Assembly: GCA_049324575.1 (NCBI GenBank)
Contig: JBMONI010000024.1
Span: 62,001 to 126,000, forward strand
Length of the DNA: 64,000 nt
Origin: JBMONI01 sp049324575
GTDB taxonomy: Bacteria > Omnitrophota > Omnitrophia > Omnitrophales > Aquincolibacteriaceae
Direction: 5' to 3'
Shown: positions 39,128 to 47,107 of the stretch, piece by piece
Position numbering within the stretch: position 1 is the stretch's first letter
Layout of the letters: each line of letters starts with the position of its first letter
The notes under the pieces: generated by a model
Seen by the model: only the letters and a program-made list of their open reading frames with translations
Database searches by the model: none
Told to the model about the DNA's origin: nothing
Made by a program: the position numbers and the translations under genes

Positions 39128-42100
39128 GGCGGTCCGCTCTCCCCAAGGACCGGCAAAACGACCGTGATCGTCGTGCCCTTCCCTTCTTCGCTCGCCACGT
39201 CGATACGGCCCCCGTGATTCGCCACGATCTGTTGGCAAACCGTCAGGCCCAGCCCTGTCCCCTTGGTCTTGGTCGTGAAAAACGGCTCATGGATCTTGGA
39301 AAGATTTTCTCGGCTGATCCCGCAGCCGTTGTCCTCGAACCGGACGGCAACCTCGCGGCCTTCATTCTCATACCCGGCTCCGACCACGATCCTTCCGTTC
39401 TTATTCGAAACCGCATCCACGGCATTGATCAAAATATTGTGGCAGACTTCTTTGACTTGGAAAGGGTCGAACTTGAACACTTTGCCGCGGATGTTTTCAT
39501 AGTTCTTCACCCATTCAATCGCGTGTTCCCCCGCCCCGTGCTTCACCGCCTCGATACATTCCTCCAAAAGATCAAAAAGATCCGCCTCTTCCCAAACGGG
39601 CTTCCGGATGCGGGAATAAAACAAGAGGTTATTGATGATCTGATCCGACTCCGCCACTTTTTTCTCGATGTGGATAAGATGCTTCTCGAGAAGCGGACCG
39701 GGGGCTTTTTGCTTGATGTTATAGGATGCGATACGGATCGCCCCAAGCGGCGTCCGCAATTCATGCGCCACGGTCGCGGCCAGGGCGCCAATGTCGGAAA
39801 GCCGTTTAGCTCTCTCAAGCTCGGTCTGGGCGCGGAACAACTCGTCGGTCCTTTCCTGGACCAGTTTTTCAAAGGTTTCCTTGTCCCGTTTCAGGATCTC
39901 TTCGGCTTTCTTCCGGTCCGTGATATCGATACAAATACCGGTCATACGCTTTGGCTGTCCATGGTCATCGTAGAGGGTATTGCCCATTGCACTGATCCAC
40001 CGCACTTCTCCGCCCGGTAAAACGATCCTATATTCATTCTGAAGCGGAATGCGGTCGCGAATAGCTTGATCGATCTTTGCTTCGGCCGCGGCACGGTCCT
40101 CGGGATGGAGCGCTTTTTTCCAGACCTCAAAAGAGCTCTCCCGGGAGGACGGATCCAGCCCAAAAAGAAAAAAGAACTCCGGCGACCAGGTGAGTTCCCC
40201 GGTCTTCAAGTCCCAATCCCAGATCCCCGCTCGGGCGGCCTGCTGCGCAAGGACCAGCCTTTCGTGAGCTTGACGCAGCGCTTCCTCCGCATGCTTTCGG
40301 TCGGTGATGTCCTGGGTGATGCCGAATCCGCCGGTGAATTTTCCGTGCTCATCGAATTCCAGATAGGCTTTCTCACGCACCCACTTGACGTGGCCGGAAA
40401 CCACGATCCGGTGTTCGACCTCATAGGGCTTGCCGGTCAGTCCTGCCTTCCACTCGCGATCCACGAATTCACGGTCCTCGGGATGAACGCATTCCATAAA
40501 GGTTTCATAACTCATCGGAGCGCCCAGCGGGACGCCGAAAATGCGATGGTTTTCCTCCGACCACGTCAGAACATTGCGCCGCATATCCAGACGCCAGCTC
40601 CCCACATGCGCGACCGCCTGCGCATGGCTCAGGTCCTGCTGGCTTTTCCAGAGCGCTTCTTCGGCACGCTTGATCTCGGTAATATCCACGCTGAAACCGA
40701 TGATCCCGATCATTTCGCCCTTTTCATTCACATAAGGCACTTTGTTGGTGCTCACGATCTTTCTTTCCCCTCTTGCCTCCATCGCTTCGACGATCCCGTA
40801 TTTCGGCTGACCGGAGGCCAACACCGCACGATCGTCCTGCCAATAGGCCTCCGCTTGCTCTTTCGGATAAAGGTCGAAAACGGACCGGCCCTCCAGTTGC
40901 TGTTTGGGCAACCCCATCATCTCTTCAAACTTCTTGTTCGTCCGGATAAAGCGGTTTTCTTTGTCCTTATAAAAGATCATCGCAGGCACGGAATCGAGGA
41001 TCGTCTGAAGTTCGGCTTTCTTACTTTCGGCCTGGGCAGTCCGCTCCCGGACCAGGTCTTCCAAATGCGCACGATGTTCGGCTAATTCCGCCTCCGCCCT
41101 TTTACGATCCGTAATATCAATCCCTATTTCAAGCACCAATCGGGCGCCGTCGGTGTCGGTAAAAGGAAGCGCGTGCACCTCATAATCGCGTCCGTCCGGC
41201 CCGGTCCATTCCCCGAAATAAGGCCGGCCGGAGCGGAGCGTCTGGAAGATCTCGCAATTTTCGCAGCGGTCCCTCTGGTTGAAGATACACTCGTAGCATC
41301 GCCGTCCATGATCTTTTCCGAAGTGCTCGCGGAAGAATTTATTGGCGAAAGACACTTCCTTGCAGCCTTCCGACAGGAGCACCACATAGACCGGAAGCGT
41401 TTCCAGAACCTCGAAGAGCCGCTTCCGCTCAGCGATCGCCGCCGCTGAAAACTTTTTCAGTTTTCCGGACATTTGATCGAAAGCCCGGGAAAGCTGACCG
41501 ATCTCATCGTTCGACGAGGACCCGATCTGATATTCCCAATTCCCGTTTCCAATGATCTCCGTGCCGCGGGTAAGACGCTGAAGCGGCTTCGAGATCGATC
41601 GCATCAGGGAAAGCGCCAAAAAACCGCTCAGCGCGATCACGACCACAAGAAAAACGGCCACCTGATTTCGTAACCGGCGGATATCCGCAAAGGCTTCCCG
41701 GCGATCGATCTTGGCCACCAGGCCCCAATCGAGCGTCGGGATATGGCGCCATGCCGCCACCACTTCCCGGCCACGGTAATCGATGTCGGCACCAACGCCT
41801 CTCGGCTCCTGTATGGCTTTCTGGATAGGGCCCCCAAGCGCATCCCCGAGTCGGATACGCCTTTCCAAGGCTGCGCGGGGGTCATGACGAAGGGGGTTTA
41901 AAAAGATCACCTGATCCCCGAGCTTTTTCCCGATCAAAGTCTCTCCGGTCTTTCCCAGGCCGGTCACATCCTGGATCATTCGGTAAAAGGGCGCGAGATC
42001 CGCCTCAAAAACGATCCACCCGATCGGCAAACCGTCCGGATCTAAAAGCGGCGCCGTTGCCCGGACCGCGAGATGTTGGCGGGAAGGTTCATGCACCAAC

Positions 42101-42582
42101 ACATCGGAAATAAAAGCCCCTTCGTCCTGACCTTCGTGGATCTTCCGCTGACGTTCCGCGAGTTCTTTCAGAAAGTCTTCTTCGAAATGACGGGGATGGC
42201 TCGCATAGATCGGATCGCCGTCAAGGTCGAGGAGAATAATGGCGGATAACCGCCAGACCCGGGTCGCTTTTTGCAGGATCTCGTCGAGTATTTTCGTGGC
42301 CACCGCAGTCTCTGAAGCGGACGGTTCCCCGGCAAAGCGCGCGCAAATGGAAAAGTTCTTTCGGACCGAATGGTCGGCCTGAATGATCCCGAGGTCCGCT
42401 TTAATCGACGCAAAATACGCTTCGATATTTTCCGCTTTCAAGTCCGCAATGCTTTGAAGATGGGCAAAAACCTCGCCGCGCATCGACCTTTCATAATTAC
42501 GAAAGGTCAGGAAGGTAATGAAAACGAGAGGAAGAAGGCAACATCCCAGGAATAAGAAGATCAGCTTCGAGCGTATTGACAT
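39124..42582 (-). CDS. Multi-PAS membrane histidine kinase
   Basis: A 1,152-residue membrane kinase. Order: a membrane helix (about 8-28), a periplasmic double-Cache-like sensor (about 35-300), a second helix (VAVFLVVVIALSGFLALSL), HAMP, then four PAS domains. The first PAS (about 390-510) carries a Cys cluster (RRCYECIFNQRDRCENCEIF) that may bind metal or heme. The third and fourth contain PAC tails of the TDRK type. The kinase core follows: HisKA with VAHELRTPLGAIRI and HATPase with NAVDAVSNKN and GTGLGLTVCQ. There is no receiver in the protein, so output goes through the ATGA-overlapping receiver gene. SD AAGGACC lies about 9 bases before the ATG at 42582. The signal sensed is unknown. Confidence 0.93.
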   Translation of the reverse strand: MSIRSKLIFLFLGCCLLPLVFITFLTFRNYERSMRGEVFAHLQSIADLKAENIEAYFASIKADLGIIQADHSVRKNFSICARFAGEPSASETAVATKILDEILQKATRVWRLSAIILLDLDGDPIYASHPRHFEEDFLKELAERQRKIHEGQDEGAFISDVLVHEPSRQHLAVRATAPLLDPDGLPIGWIVFEADLAPFYRMIQDVTGLGKTGETLIGKKLGDQVIFLNPLRHDPRAALERRIRLGDALGGPIQKAIQEPRGVGADIDYRGREVVAAWRHIPTLDWGLVAKIDRREAFADIRRLRNQVAVFLVVVIALSGFLALSLMRSISKPLQRLTRGTEIIGNGNWEYQIGSSSNDEIGQLSRAFDQMSGKLKKFSAAAIAERKRLFEVLETLPVYVVLLSEGCKEVSFANKFFREHFGKDHGRRCYECIFNQRDRCENCEIFQTLRSGRPYFGEWTGPDGRDYEVHALPFTDTDGARLVLEIGIDITDRKRAEAELAEHRAHLEDLVRERTAQAESKKAELQTILDSVPAMIFYKDKENRFIRTNKKFEEMMGLPKQQLEGRSVFDLYPKEQAEAYWQDDRAVLASGQPKYGIVEAMEARGERKIVSTNKVPYVNEKGEMIGIIGFSVDITEIKRAEEALWKSQQDLSHAQAVAHVGSWRLDMRRNVLTWSEENHRIFGVPLGAPMSYETFMECVHPEDREFVDREWKAGLTGKPYEVEHRIVVSGHVKWVREKAYLEFDEHGKFTGGFGITQDITDRKHAEEALRQAHERLVLAQQAARAGIWDWDLKTGELTWSPEFFFLFGLDPSSRESSFEVWKKALHPEDRAAAEAKIDQAIRDRIPLQNEYRIVLPGGEVRWISAMGNTLYDDHGQPKRMTGICIDITDRKKAEEILKRDKETFEKLVQERTDELFRAQTELERAKRLSDIGALAATVAHELRTPLGAIRIASYNIKQKAPGPLLEKHLIHIEKKVAESDQIINNLLFYSRIRKPVWEEADLFDLLEECIEAVKHGAGEHAIEWVKNYENIRGKVFKFDPFQVKEVCHNILINAVDAVSNKNGRIVVGAGYENEGREVAVRFEDNGCGISRENLSKIHEPFFTTKTKGTGLGLTVCQQIVANHGGRIDVASEEGKGTTITVVLPVLGESGPP

Positions 42583-42721
42583 CGCAATGCGGTCCTTACT
42601 TGCGAGCGCGAACCCGCCTTTTTTTAGTCATGTTCATAACGGTATTTCTTGCCCCCCCTTATCCGACACGAGACCGAACCGTCCAGCAGCAGTCCTTCGG
42701 ATAAAGAAAAATCGAAAAATA

Positions 42722-43510
42722 TCAGCGTCTTCTTTCGGAGCGCTTTTGTTTGCCTTTTCCTTTTCGAGCCGCCGGACGAGAAGCCAAGGAGCGTTTTCCC
42801 GTCTTCTTCTGGCGAAATTCCGTGGGGGTCTTCTTGGTAAAACGTTTGAATTGACGGATAAAGGATTCCGGGTTTTCATAGCCGAGCTTGTAGGCGATCT
42901 GGCTCACATTCCCGTCACTGCCGCGGGCCAAAAGGGTTTTTGCTTTTTCGATCTTGAGTTTGATCCGATACTGCACATAGCTTTCCCCGGTCTCTTCTTT
43001 AAAGAGCCGGCTAAGGTACTTCGGGCTCAAGCAGACGGCTTGCGCCGCGTCTTCCAGATTGGTTTTTTTGAAACAGTTCCGTTCAATAAAGCGTTTTACT
43101 TTCTCGATCTTACCGTGCGTGCTCGCCGTATCGATATCGCTCCCCGCATGTTGCTTTTCCAGGATCGTTTCCACCATGGCCCGGATCTTTTTGGGATCGG
43201 CCGGTTTCTCGATATAGTCGTCGGCATGGCCTTTAAGCGCTTCGATCGCCGTATCTTTGTCGCTGTAACCGGTCATGATGATGATCCCCAGGGCCGGATC
43301 GGTTCGTTTGATCTCACGAAGGACATCGATCCCCCCGCGGCGGGGCATCCGGACATCCAAGATGACCAGATCAATGGCATTGGCTTTGCGGATCATATCC
43401 ACGGCTTCCTGTCCATTGGCGGCTTCCAGAACGCGATATTCGGAAAAGAGATCTTTCATCTCTTCCCTGAATTCCTTATCATCATCGACGACCAACAGAG
43501 TTTCCGTCAT
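42722..43510 (-). CDS. Response regulator with AraC-type DNA-binding domain
   Basis: A 262-residue transcription regulator. The receiver (1-120) has VVDDDKEFREEM, the phosphoacceptor in IDLVILDVRMPRRGG, IIIMTGYSDKD and the Lys in YIEKPADPKK. A helical linker leads to an AraC double helix-turn-helix (about 145-245), with LEDAAQAVCLSPKYLSRLFK and the second helix GYENPESFIRQFKRFTKKTPTEFR. A basic tail follows (RPAARKGKGKQKR). The start at 43510 has AAAAGGGA nearby. Its cognate kinase may be the multi-PAS kinase directly downstream on the same strand, but pairing is not proven. Confidence 0.94.
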   Translation of the reverse strand: MTETLLVVDDDKEFREEMKDLFSEYRVLEAANGQEAVDMIRKANAIDLVILDVRMPRRGGIDVLREIKRTDPALGIIIMTGYSDKDTAIEALKGHADDYIEKPADPKKIRAMVETILEKQHAGSDIDTASTHGKIEKVKRFIERNCFKKTNLEDAAQAVCLSPKYLSRLFKEETGESYVQYRIKLKIEKAKTLLARGSDGNVSQIAYKLGYENPESFIRQFKRFTKKTPTEFRQKKTGKRSLASRPAARKGKGKQKRSERRR

Positions 43511-44062
43511 GGTACTGTCCCTTTTTTCTTCAGGAAAACCCGCAACCCTTTCTCCTCGGACCATAAGCCATCCTCATGGTCCGACCTAGGATACCCCAAA
43601 CGCTCCCCCAAGTCCCATCCCCAGGCACCAGGAGACTTTCCGAGATCGATCCGAAGGCTAGCGTGTATATAACTACCATGAATCGAGAGTGGAAAAAAGT
43701 GATTTTGCTCCCCCGTCTCCCTCCGATTTCCATTCTCTGACCTCTCACCATGACGGCGCATTGCCCACTCGCTTCTTATTCGTCAAACGGCGCTCCCTTC
43801 TCAAAGAAATACCTTCCGCTTTTCGCTTTTCTGTAATGGAAATACGGTGAAAAAACCGGGATTTTCCGTAGAAATAAGTCAGTAAAAAGCCGAACCCGCT
43901 TCTAGACTCTGAAACCCCTGGAGCCGCATAATGCAGGGCGTTTGGAAGAGACGTATGCAGAAACAATACCGCCCGGCCCAGGCCGTGGCCAAAGAGAAAG
44001 GCGCAGGTTATTTCCATGTTGCCGCGTGATAGTTTCTCACTTTTGATAAAATGGAGGCCGAC
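43511..44062. other. Divergent intergenic region between AraC-type regulator and receiver-kinase operon
   Basis: A 552-base region separates divergent genes. It holds an imperfect inverted repeat (GGAAATACGG facing CCGGGATTTTCC, 43840-43867) overlapping a GGGATTTTCCGTAGAAA element (43858-43874) that resembles a sequence upstream of the NarL-type regulator gene. No gene in the rest can be supported. Confidence 0.55.
43858..43874. promoter_or_regulatory. Candidate regulator-binding element
   Basis: GGGATTTTCCGTAGAAA, about 190 bases before the receiver gene at 44063, fits a GGGAWTTWCCSTRRAAA pattern also seen at 46921 and partly near 51450. NarL/FixJ regulators often bind short palindromes of this kind; the function is inferred from repetition only. 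Confidence 0.35.
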
Positions 44063-44452
44063 ATGATGCAAGAGACGGACAATGCGATCATGGTCGTCGA
44101 CGATGATGAGATCTTCCTGGAAGAGCTTAGCGAATCTCTGGCCTTAAGCGGTTACAACATGATCGCCGTCAGCGATCCCACCGAGGTCATTGATCTGGCA
44201 TCCGGGCTGAAACCCAAACTGATCCTGTTGGATATCAATATGCCGGGGAAGACCGGACTGGAGATCATCCGCGAGATCGGAAAACTCCCGGAATTCGACG
44301 ATGTTCCCGTGATCGTGATGAGCGGCTTCTTCCAAGATGAGCTCATGCTGCTCAACGAAATTCGCGGGATCAAGCGACTCGTCAAGAAACCTTTCGGTTT
44401 AGCGGACATCCTCGGGATCATTCGGGACACCCTCAAAGGAATCCCGGCCTGA
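44063..44452 (+). CDS. Stand-alone receiver-domain response regulator (paralogue)
   Basis: A 129-residue receiver without output domain: VVDDDEIFLEELSESLALSG, phosphoacceptor in KLILLDINMPGK, then VIVMSGFFQDE and VKKPFGLADI. The plus-strand start is at 44063, since GGAGG (44053-44057) is 5 bases away; an ATG at 44051 would read through the ribosome site. It is a paralogue of the receiver at 37853. A NarX-like kinase begins 72 bases downstream on the same strand and may be its partner. The gene is divergent from the AraC-type regulator. Confidence 0.92.
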   Translation: MMQETDNAIMVVDDDEIFLEELSESLALSGYNMIAVSDPTEVIDLASGLKPKLILLDINMPGKTGLEIIREIGKLPEFDDVPVIVMSGFFQDELMLLNEIRGIKRLVKKPFGLADILGIIRDTLKGIPA

Positions 44453-44524
44453 AGAGAATTCTCACGAGGACACGGACGGCCCTAGGAGGTTTGCGTTGAA
44501 TCCATTACGATCGAGCCGGATGCC

Positions 44525-45982
44525 ATGAAACTGTCAAAGACAATCCATTACGCGACGCTCTCGGCCGCTTTTGTCGGATTCGTTTTTACTCTTTTTATCA
44601 GCCACACCTTCGTCCATTTGCACCGGTCCTTCACAATGGCCCACTATGAACGCGTGATCAGCGAAAACGCCTTTTATCTCCATTCCCTTCTCTCCGGTCC
44701 GAACCCGCTTTCCGCCCTGTCTCCGCTGCCGCCCCAGGAGGGATCTTTTTTTGACAAGATCGATCTCCTCCTTTCGCAGTCCCAGGGCCTGAGTAAAGAC
44801 GATGAAGAGAAAAAGACGCTCGCCGCGATGCAAAAGGACCTTCGTGGATCACAGCAGTATTTGTCTCAGCTCACAAGCCCCGCCCTGGGCAAAGACCCCG
44901 CGGCCCTTGCCGCTTTTCGGGAAAAAGTCTCGGCTCCGATCACCCAGATCCGAGACGAAGCCGGCCGGCTTGTCGAGCGTTATGAAGAAGCGGTCCGCGC
45001 ACGGCTTCACATCGCCCAGGGGGTCACGGTCTTTTTTCTTTTCCTTCTCTTGGGATTTACCGCCATCGCTATCCTTTGGTCTCACCTCTACTTGTTCCGT
45101 CCTTTAAGAGCGCTGGAGATCGGCGCCGAGAAGATATGGGAAGGTGATTTTCAATACCGCCTGGACTCAACACGCCCGGATGAGATCGGTCATTTATCCC
45201 GGACCATGAAGAAAATGACGGACCATTTACTCGACCTCCAGAAAAGGATCGAACAAGAAGCCCAGCAAAAACTGCAGGCCCAGCACGAACTGCTCGATAT
45301 CCAGGAGATCGAACGGAAGCGGATGGGCCAGGACCTTCACGACGGGATCGCTCAGCGGCTGGTCGGTATTTCCTTCATGGCTCAGCTCGCCGAGGGGAAA
45401 TTATCTCAGCAAAAGCCTCTCGATGCGGGGGATCTGAAAAATTTGACCGAGGAGATCAAAAAAACACTTGAGGAAACCCGGCAGCTCGCCCATGGTTTTT
45501 ATCCTGTCGATCTTCAGCATTGCGGTCTCGCGCCGGCACTGCGCAATCTGGCCCAGACCTTTGAATCGACTTTTCGGATCCAATGCGATTTCACTTGCCC
45601 CGAAGACCGTATTGTCGAAGATCCGGATATCGAGGCGCACCTTTATCGCACAGCCCAAGAGGCCATGCAAAATGCGATCCGACACGGCGGGGCCAAGGAG
45701 ATCCGCATTGAATACGGGAAACGGCAAGACACCGCCTTTTTATCGATCGCCGACAATGGGAAAGGATTTTCGCCCGGCACGGAGGGCATTCAGCGGGGGA
45801 TCGGTTTTCGAAGCATGTATTACCGAGCGGCTCTGATCCACGGCACTATTTCCGTCGAAACGCGAAAGAACCGGGGCACGAGGATCACGGTACGATGCCC
45901 CCTGAAGCTCCCTCATCCCCATCCGGACATCGATACGACCCCGCATCTTGTGATCAACGCGGACAAAACTCCGTCCCTCTGA
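44525..45982 (+). CDS. NarX-like sensor histidine kinase (HisKA_3)
   Basis: A 485-residue inner-membrane kinase. It has an N-terminal membrane helix (about 15-35), a short periplasmic sensor of about 120 residues, a second helix (VTVFFLFLLLGFTAIAILW), HAMP, a coiled linker, then a HisKA_3 dimerisation domain with the phosphoacceptor His in MGQDLHDGIAQRLVGISF. The HATPase (about 370-465) has EAMQNAIRHGGAKEI and DNGKGF. This type normally phosphorylates NarL/FixJ regulators; one lies immediately downstream in convergent orientation. No obvious ribosome site is seen before the ATG. Sensor ligand unknown. Confidence 0.93.
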   Translation: MKLSKTIHYATLSAAFVGFVFTLFISHTFVHLHRSFTMAHYERVISENAFYLHSLLSGPNPLSALSPLPPQEGSFFDKIDLLLSQSQGLSKDDEEKKTLAAMQKDLRGSQQYLSQLTSPALGKDPAALAAFREKVSAPITQIRDEAGRLVERYEEAVRARLHIAQGVTVFFLFLLLGFTAIAILWSHLYLFRPLRALEIGAEKIWEGDFQYRLDSTRPDEIGHLSRTMKKMTDHLLDLQKRIEQEAQQKLQAQHELLDIQEIERKRMGQDLHDGIAQRLVGISFMAQLAEGKLSQQKPLDAGDLKNLTEEIKKTLEETRQLAHGFYPVDLQHCGLAPALRNLAQTFESTFRIQCDFTCPEDRIVEDPDIEAHLYRTAQEAMQNAIRHGGAKEIRIEYGKRQDTAFLSIADNGKGFSPGTEGIQRGIGFRSMYYRAALIHGTISVETRKNRGTRITVRCPLKLPHPHPDIDTTPHLVINADKTPSL

Positions 45983-46030
45983 GAGAATCTAGATTTTTTT
46001 TGAGATCGGGAAAAAAACCCAGGCGGTCTT

Positions 46031-46792
46031 TTATTCGTTCTGGACCCAATGCATCGCCATGCGGATCAATTCCATGTTATTCTTCAGATTGAATTTGACC
46101 TTGATCCGCGCGCGGTAGGTTTCGATCGTCTTAACGCTCCGGTGAAGCTGCTGGGCGATCGCAACCGTCGTCGCCCCTTCACCGATAAGCCGGAAAACTT
46201 CCAATTCACGGTCGCTGAGGGACTCCATCGGCGTGAGATTGGCCTGGCCCATGTATTTTTTCTCGAGGATATGCTCCATCATCCGGTCGCTGAGGTAGAT
46301 CTGGCCTTCCAGGATCTTGCGGATCGCGATGGCGATCTTTTCAACCGCTTCTTGTTTCGTCACATAGCCCCGGGCGCCTTCCCGCAGGACCCGTTCCGCA
46401 TAAAGCAGTTCGTCATGCATCGACAGAACCAGGGCCGGGACTTCGGGATGGTCCACTTTCAAGACTTTTAAGAACTCGATCCCGCTCGATCCGTTGAGGG
46501 AAATGTCTACGATCACCAGATCGGGTTTTTCGGCCGCCATCATGGTCAGCGCCTTGGGATAATCTTCCGCCTCGCCACAAACCGTCATATCGGCTTGGGA
46601 GTTAATGAACTCCGCGATACCGCGCCGGATAATGGGATGGTCGTCAAGGATCAGGATCTTCGCCCGTTTGGAGGCATTGAAAGAGCCCCGGGGCATGGCG
46701 GCCGAAGGATCCTTTTTCGCATGCATGCCGGGAAAAGGCTCTCTCGGAGTTTCTTTTTTTTCTTGCTTGGGAATATCCATCGTTTTTTTCAT
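46031..46792 (-). CDS. NarL/FixJ-family response regulator
   Basis: A 253-residue transcription regulator. An unusual N-terminal extension of about 42 polar residues (KQEKKETPREPFPGMHAKK) precedes the receiver: ILDDHPIIRRGI, phosphoacceptor in KPDLVIVDISLNGSS, and KQEAVEKIAIAI. The LuxR-type HTH (about 190-250) contains LSDRELEVFRLIGEGATTVAIA and RSVKTIETYRARIKVKFNL. Start backed by AGGTGATG before the ATG at 46792. It faces the HisKA_3 kinase convergently across 48 bases, an unusual layout for a cognate pair. Downstream of it on the same strand lies no gene, so it is transcribed alone. Confidence 0.93.
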   Translation of the reverse strand: MKKTMDIPKQEKKETPREPFPGMHAKKDPSAAMPRGSFNASKRAKILILDDHPIIRRGIAEFINSQADMTVCGEAEDYPKALTMMAAEKPDLVIVDISLNGSSGIEFLKVLKVDHPEVPALVLSMHDELLYAERVLREGARGYVTKQEAVEKIAIAIRKILEGQIYLSDRMMEHILEKKYMGQANLTPMESLSDRELEVFRLIGEGATTVAIAQQLHRSVKTIETYRARIKVKFNLKNNMELIRMAMHWVQNE

Positions 46793-46920
46793 CGCATCAC
46801 CTATCCCCTAGGGGGATCTGCGCGGTTACGACTCGGTTCAAAAAAAACCAGAAGAACCTATTCTCTTACACAGGTCCGAAACACGGCATTATCATACCTG
46901 AAAATACAGTTTCTGATATA

Positions 46921-46937
46921 GGGAATTACCCTGAAAA
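46921..46937. promoter_or_regulatory. Candidate regulator-binding element upstream of the NarL-type gene
   Basis: GGGAATTACCCTGAAAA contains a dyad (AGGG-AATTA-CCCT) and aligns with the element at 43858. It lies about 130 bases before the NarL-type regulator start, as expected for autoregulation. Inference only. Confidence 0.35.
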
Positions 46938-46954
46938 AGGTCGGGGAAAACCTG

Positions 46955-46982
46955 ATAAAAAGGGGCCTCGGACGAGGCTCCC
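46955..46982 (-). terminator. Terminator after the beta-helix/FnIII gene
   Basis: The minus strand has GCCTCG-TC-CGAGGC within a longer imperfect stem (GGGA side facing CCCC), followed by five Ts. It lies about 125 bases after the stop of the large exported protein. Confidence 0.6.
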
Positions 46983-47107
46983 GAAGGAAAAAAACAAGGG
47001 GAAGGTACGCTATGCAAACCGGCCGTTTCACTGAACCTGTCTGCCCCTTCCCCTTTGTTTTCATCTTCCCGCCCCGTTGCCGCCGAGCGGGAAAAAACGA
47101 TTCGTTC

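Larger units (their letters stand above)
46793..47107. other. Intergenic region with promoter of the NarL-type gene and terminator of the repeat protein
   Basis: A 315-base region. It holds the GGGAATTACCCTGAAAA element at 46921-46937, and a terminator-like stem at 46955-46982. Two copies of a 9- to 10-base pyrimidine/purine block (AAGGGGAAGG and CCTTCCCCTT) flank 40 bases near 47005-47060. No gene is supported. Confidence 0.6.
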
